Notes under the pieces: model-generated | The model's input: only the letters and a program-made list of their open reading frames with translations | Databases searched by the model: none | Told to the model about the DNA's origin: nothing | Translations under genes and position numbers: made by a program | Part shown: one piece after another, positions 60,165 through 64,000 of the stretch | Position numbering within the stretch: the first letter of the stretch is position 1 | Layout: each line of letters starts with the position of its first letter | Assembly: GCF_027580225.2 (NCBI RefSeq) | Contig: NC_073340.2 | Coordinates: 38,120,830-38,184,829, forward strand | DNA length: 64,000 bases | Source: Misgurnus anguillicaudatus | Taxonomy: Eukaryota > Chordata > Actinopteri > Cypriniformes > Cobitidae | Reading direction: 5' to 3'

Positions 60165-60222
<58 letters not shown>
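60165..60222. repeat. (GT)n microsatellite
   Basis: Roughly 29 uninterrupted GT units. The HTHTHT frame on the other strand is an artefact of it. Confidence 0.97.
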
Positions 60223-60223
<1 letters not shown>

Positions 60224-61274
60224 TGTGATGTAAAACAGGACTTCAGCTGACACAGGAGGACTGGAATCTGGAGTGCATTCATGAGCGACCATATTCAAAA
60301 TAGCAAGTATTTTGTTATAATGTGCAAATGTTTTTTTCTGAAATAGTTTTTTTTCTATGTGCTTTGGTGGGCAGAGAAGTTCTTAATTGATATACATAAT
60401 GTAATATGTAGTCCTGACTCATTTTCTTTTTATAATCATGTCATATTGTTATCATGTGTATATTTGGAGTTTCCAAGTGCACTTTTTCTGAAAGGACGCC
60501 TGGACTTTTTTGAAATAAAAGCTCACAGAAACAACATTTTTTGGAGTATCATTCTCAAATTTGAATCACAGCATGGTCAGACATTCAGTTCACCTATATG
60601 GTGTCCCCAGGTGTCTCACATGACCATTTCATACCTTTTTTGCTAAGTGAATGTTATTTAAAGAAAAACGGAAGTCATTTAATGTATATTTTACCTTGTT
60701 TTACTCTGTTTCTTTACTACTCTGAGTTGTTATGACTATTAGGCAACAATATGTCAAGTGTCTAGTTTCAAACAAGACCAGAATTATGAATATACACCAT
60801 AGGGTTTAAGAGCTGCAGATGTTTTAGTTTGGAGTTGTCGTTTTTCAGAAAATGCTCAAAAATATAAGTGCTAGCTAACAGGTTAACAATCAGAGGTTTG
60901 AATATTCAAAGGTCAGTTGAAGTTGAAATCATGTCAATAATGCTATTTATTTAGATGATACTAAGTTATTCAAGTAGGCTATATTCAGACAGTACACAGC
61001 AACATGAAAATTAATGAACAGTAATAATATTATATATTATGATACTGTTTATCAGGCATGTGTGTGTGGATGCATACATTGGCTACAGTATGTGTGTCCT
61101 AATGATTTACTGTTGTAAGTGAACTTTTTGGCATGTTGAAACATATTGGGCAGCAGTATATGTCCTGTCTTCATTATTTACATTTTTAAGAGGTCATTAA
61201 GCTTTTTTTAATTTAAAAGTTGAAAATTTACACAGCTACACATCTTACTGAATAAAATAGTAAAGTAATATTTT

Positions 61275-61879
61275 GTACTTTGTATTTGATAGGGTTGATG
61301 AAATGCATTTGTATTTTGTATCAAAATACTTTAGTGTTTTGTGTTTTTATAATACTGTAAAATACTTTGTAAAAAGTCTAAATGATGACATCATAGAAAT
61401 GCGGCCTCTGATTGGTGCCTACGAAGTTTGCCTAGCCCTAGACTGGAAAATGTATCCATATGAAAGGTGGTGATCAATGTAGAAACGTGCAGGCTGCTGC
61501 AAGCAAATTATTAGATTAAATAGTTAGAAAAGCTGCTATGAATACAGGTGCCATCAGTTGTCTTCTTATGAATGACTTGTTTGTCAGTGTTACTAATGCA
61601 ATGTAGGTACCGAGTTGCATATGTCAGATTTTTCATGACTCAGAGTCAATGTAATGGTGAAGCAAAAGATCAAATAGCCCAACTCATGGAAGGTTTGCGA
61701 ATAAATGTCATGCTCCCCTGTAAAAGTATTTTTAGTATTTTCAAAATACAAAAATGCAGTAGTTTATTTTGATACATGTTGTGGCTGCTGTATTTTGTGG
61801 TTTATTTTGATACACTTGAATCAAAGGTATTTGGTATTCTGTTTTAAAATACATTTTGATGTATCTTTGCCCAACTCTG
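61275..61879. mobile_element. hAT-like remnant (CCCAACTCTG end)
   Basis: The right end TGATGTATCTTTGCCCAACT with CTG and repeated ATTTTGATACA/TGTATCAAAATAC phrases match a common fish hAT family. The left end is not clear. Confidence 0.5.
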
Positions 61880-62314
61880 ATATTTATCTAATTGTAATTC
61901 ACAAAACTGAATACTGTTGTTTATAACTTATCATTGTAACATGAGCTACACAATTAGTTGTATTTTGTGCTGTTGATTTCATTAAGGTTTTGACAATCTC
62001 ATGGAGTTTAAGCTACGGCTGCCTGCAGTACTGCTGCAACTCACATTTTGGAAAACAATGTAAATCATACGGCTAAAAGGAGCAATGTCTACTAGCGCAG
62101 TAATAAGTGTTGCATGTGTGTACTACTCTTCTGTATTAATATAATGGTGTAATTATACAATTTTTATGTTCTCCTGTTATTATTTATTATTGTATATACA
62201 GACTTGAAACTTCACCACAATGAACAACAAAATGTGTAATTTTTCTTTATTTCAGAAATTCCCAAGGAAAAGTACAAATGATTCACATCAATGTCTATAA
62301 AAATATCAAAAGTT

Positions 62315-63007
62315 AGTCTCAGCCTCAGACGTCACGCCCACAAACTGTTGACTGAACGTCTGATGTTTTTCGGACACTTTTCTGGAAACCCTGTGAAAAT
62401 GTTAAAGTCGTCTTTGATTGGTTGGAAAAAAACGGATTTCCAGGAGACGCGAGTGTCGCGATTAGTTTCGGTCCCTGGAAAACAAAGCTCTGACGTTCCA
62501 TTGAGGAAGGAATCAGTCGTGTTCACGTGGATAATAATGAGCAGTTATCATGATCAGCTAAACATTGAATTCTCAAAAATATGCATAGTTCGCGGCATCG
62601 ACTCTCTAAAAGGCGTCCAAGAGTTTTCTTTAAGGCAGTTAGTGGAGTTTAAAAGTTTGGTTCTCCTGAATTGCTTGTATGTGTTAAAAAGTGGAGAGAT
62701 ATGCTTCAAACAGACGTTTAACAGGATCGTCTCATTGGTGTGGCTGTTGATGAAGTGCACAACGTTGTCCTATGGTGAGTAATGTTGTTTATTTAGATGC
62801 TATTCGGTTGCGGCTGGTTATTTCAATAACTGACTTGTTGCCAGCCGGCTCGTTATTGTGGGGAGTCCAAAACGTGACGCTAGATGAAACAAACTGTGAT
62901 TGGTTGTTTGACATGTCGGTCAAACAGCTCGTGGGCGGGCTTTGTCCAGAAAAAGCAGCGAAAAACACCAGACCTTCAGTAATGAAGGTCTGGCTACGCG
63001 AGACTAA
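62315..63007. mobile_element. Inverted-repeat element with 9-bp duplication and helicase fragment
   Basis: It begins AGTCTCAGCCTCAGACGTCA and ends GGTCTGGCTACGCGAGACTA, with TCAAAAGTT duplicated at 62306-62314 and 63008-63016. 693 bases. The inside carries a decayed RecQ-like helicase fragment, so it looks like a deletion derivative of a larger coding element. A 9-bp duplication is compatible with Merlin- or MuDR-type groups; I cannot place it. Confidence 0.7.
62605..62785 (+). pseudogene. RecQ-like helicase fragment (DEVH box)
   Basis: In changing frames: LKGVQEFSLRQLV (motif 0-like, 62607 on), then FGSPELLVCVKKWRDMLQTD, a stop, and IGVAVDEVHNVVLW. DEVH is the motif II Walker B of superfamily-2 helicases, and the order fits RecQ-like proteins. 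The central part with motifs I and Ia is deleted, so it is inactive. A 163-codon frame (62291-62782) that overlaps is mostly out of register with it. Confidence 0.6.
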
Positions 63008-63023
63008 TCAAAAGTTAACAATG

Positions 63024-63070
<47 letters not shown>
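63024..63070. repeat. (GT)n microsatellite
   Basis: About 23 GT units directly after the helicase-bearing element. Confidence 0.97.
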
Positions 63071-63074
<4 letters not shown>

Positions 63075-63258
63075 AGATTGTAATTATTTAATTTACATGT
63101 TGAATTTGAAACATAATGACCACCATACTGTTGGTTTTAAACTATTAAAGATGATTGTGTGACATACAGCTCTGTGCAATTTTGCAATGTTATTAATACA
63201 TTTGGATTTTGCTGATTTTAAGTTTGCAGTGGCACCTATAACAATGTGTAGGCTATTA

Positions 63259-64000
63259 TAGGGCTGCACGATTCGGAGAAAAAATCTAATTGCGATTTTT
63301 CTGATCAAAATTGCGATTCGCGAGATTTAAAGTGCGATTCATTAGTATATAATAAAAGAGGTACATCCAGGTTTGTTGTGGTGGTTTTAATAGCACCAAA
63401 GAAAGATGCTGTGCTACTGTTTATTTAAAACCTCTTAAACATTGTACCAAGTTGTCTGCAGGACTTTGCTATTCTGCAGACAAACTTTTTTTTAATCTAA
63501 GAACATAAAAAAATACAATTTAAAAATTTTTTTTTTGAAAGTTTTATTTAAAATAACATATAGGCCAATGTATTTTGGCTGTCACTACAACAATGCATCT
63601 GACAAGCAAATGTTTAGTTTTTCTTTTAATCATAAGACTATACTCATCTTGTTTTACTTTTCAGGCATCTGTAATAAATGTAAATATATTAGTTATTAGA
63701 ATCTATGATTTAACATAAGCAAAAAATACAAATAAAACACTGCACAGTCCTCACTGTAGGATTTTAAATGTGGAGCTGCAGAAGCTTGTTCAGTTAAGAG
63801 TAAGGAGTGATTTTAATTTTTGGTGTGTAATAAACATTTCTAACACAGAAAGCACCAGGTTACTGTCACTTTAAGACACAAGACAGCTAAACTGCTCTGC
63901 TTCAATATAGCCTACTGATAAACATCCAGCTGTTTATGTTCACTTAGACAAGAAAGAAAACTTAAGTTTAGTGATCACGCGTGTGCTGACTGCTCTCTGT
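63259..64000. mobile_element. hAT-type element, runs off the window
   Basis: It begins TAGGGCTGCACGATTCGGAG with alternating AATTGCGATT/AAATTGCGAT phrases, a well-known fish hAT end. The other end is not in the window. Confidence 0.6.

Larger units (their letters stand above)
58737..60882. mobile_element. Possible further TTAA-flanked element
   Basis: TTAA lies at 58733-58736 and 60883-60886. The sequence starts CACGCACCGGCCCGGCGGCG, and internal phrases (TTGCAATCAATACACTGGTG) have the look of a dispersed fish repeat. The ends do not match well as inverted repeats, so the borders are a guess. An open frame at 59659-59757 ends at a splice-donor-like GTAAGT. Confidence 0.35.

Noticed and set aside
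62291..62782. 163-codon ORF as a gene
   Set aside because: Most of it lies in a mobile element and is out of register with the helicase motifs seen in the other frames.

Overview
The window is vertebrate nuclear DNA, almost certainly from a teleost fish and most likely a cypriniform. The evidence is intron-split vertebrate genes, a fish-type NLR with N-terminal peptide-repeat exons and a FISNA-NACHT exon, Tc1, hAT, TTAA-target, L2 and tRNA-SINE elements typical of teleosts, and CA/CT/TA microsatellites. No prokaryotic features are present.

Three host loci are supported. (1) 680-8503 (+): the last seven visible exons of a kainate-type glutamate receptor, best matched to GluK1 (grik1). They run from the linker before ligand-binding lobe S1 through the pore loop and last membrane segment; earlier exons lie left of the window. 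(2) About 12000-30700 (+): an NLR gene with a non-coding first exon, a run of short exons that each encode a peptide module centred on [10 protein letters not shown], a 1.78 kb FISNA-NACHT exon and LRR exons. An ISRE-like motif lies just upstream of the probable first exon. (3) 33133-36168 (-): an interferon-induced protein 44-like (IFI44-like) GTPase in at least five exons, convergent with the NLR; its 5' end is not resolved. The NLR and the GTPase are both plausibly part of the interferon/innate response, so 12-36 kb reads as a small immune neighbourhood.

Everything else is dominated by transposable elements, many of them nested, and several have complete ends and target-site duplications. 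In the grik1 introns there is a decayed Tc1 element and two sets of nested inverted-repeat elements. At 17.2-21.4 kb an open LINE sits inside one of two head-to-head TTAA-type elements. At 22.0-25.1 kb a TTAA element contains a hAT with a perfect 8-bp duplication. At 38.46-40.33 kb there is a compact LTR retrotransposon with intact 5-bp duplication. At 53.5-58.7 kb there is a three-level nest: TTAA element, then hAT, then an L2 LINE with an open 1,086-codon ORF.

From 40.4 kb to the right end I find no host gene; it is transposon remnants, SINEs, minisatellites and unannotated AT-rich sequence. I do not see a clearly new biological system. The most useful leads are the Q/R editing site beside a very short intron, the anomalous splice acceptors, the ISRE-NLR arrangement, the nested TTAA families, and an element carrying a RecQ-like helicase fragment.
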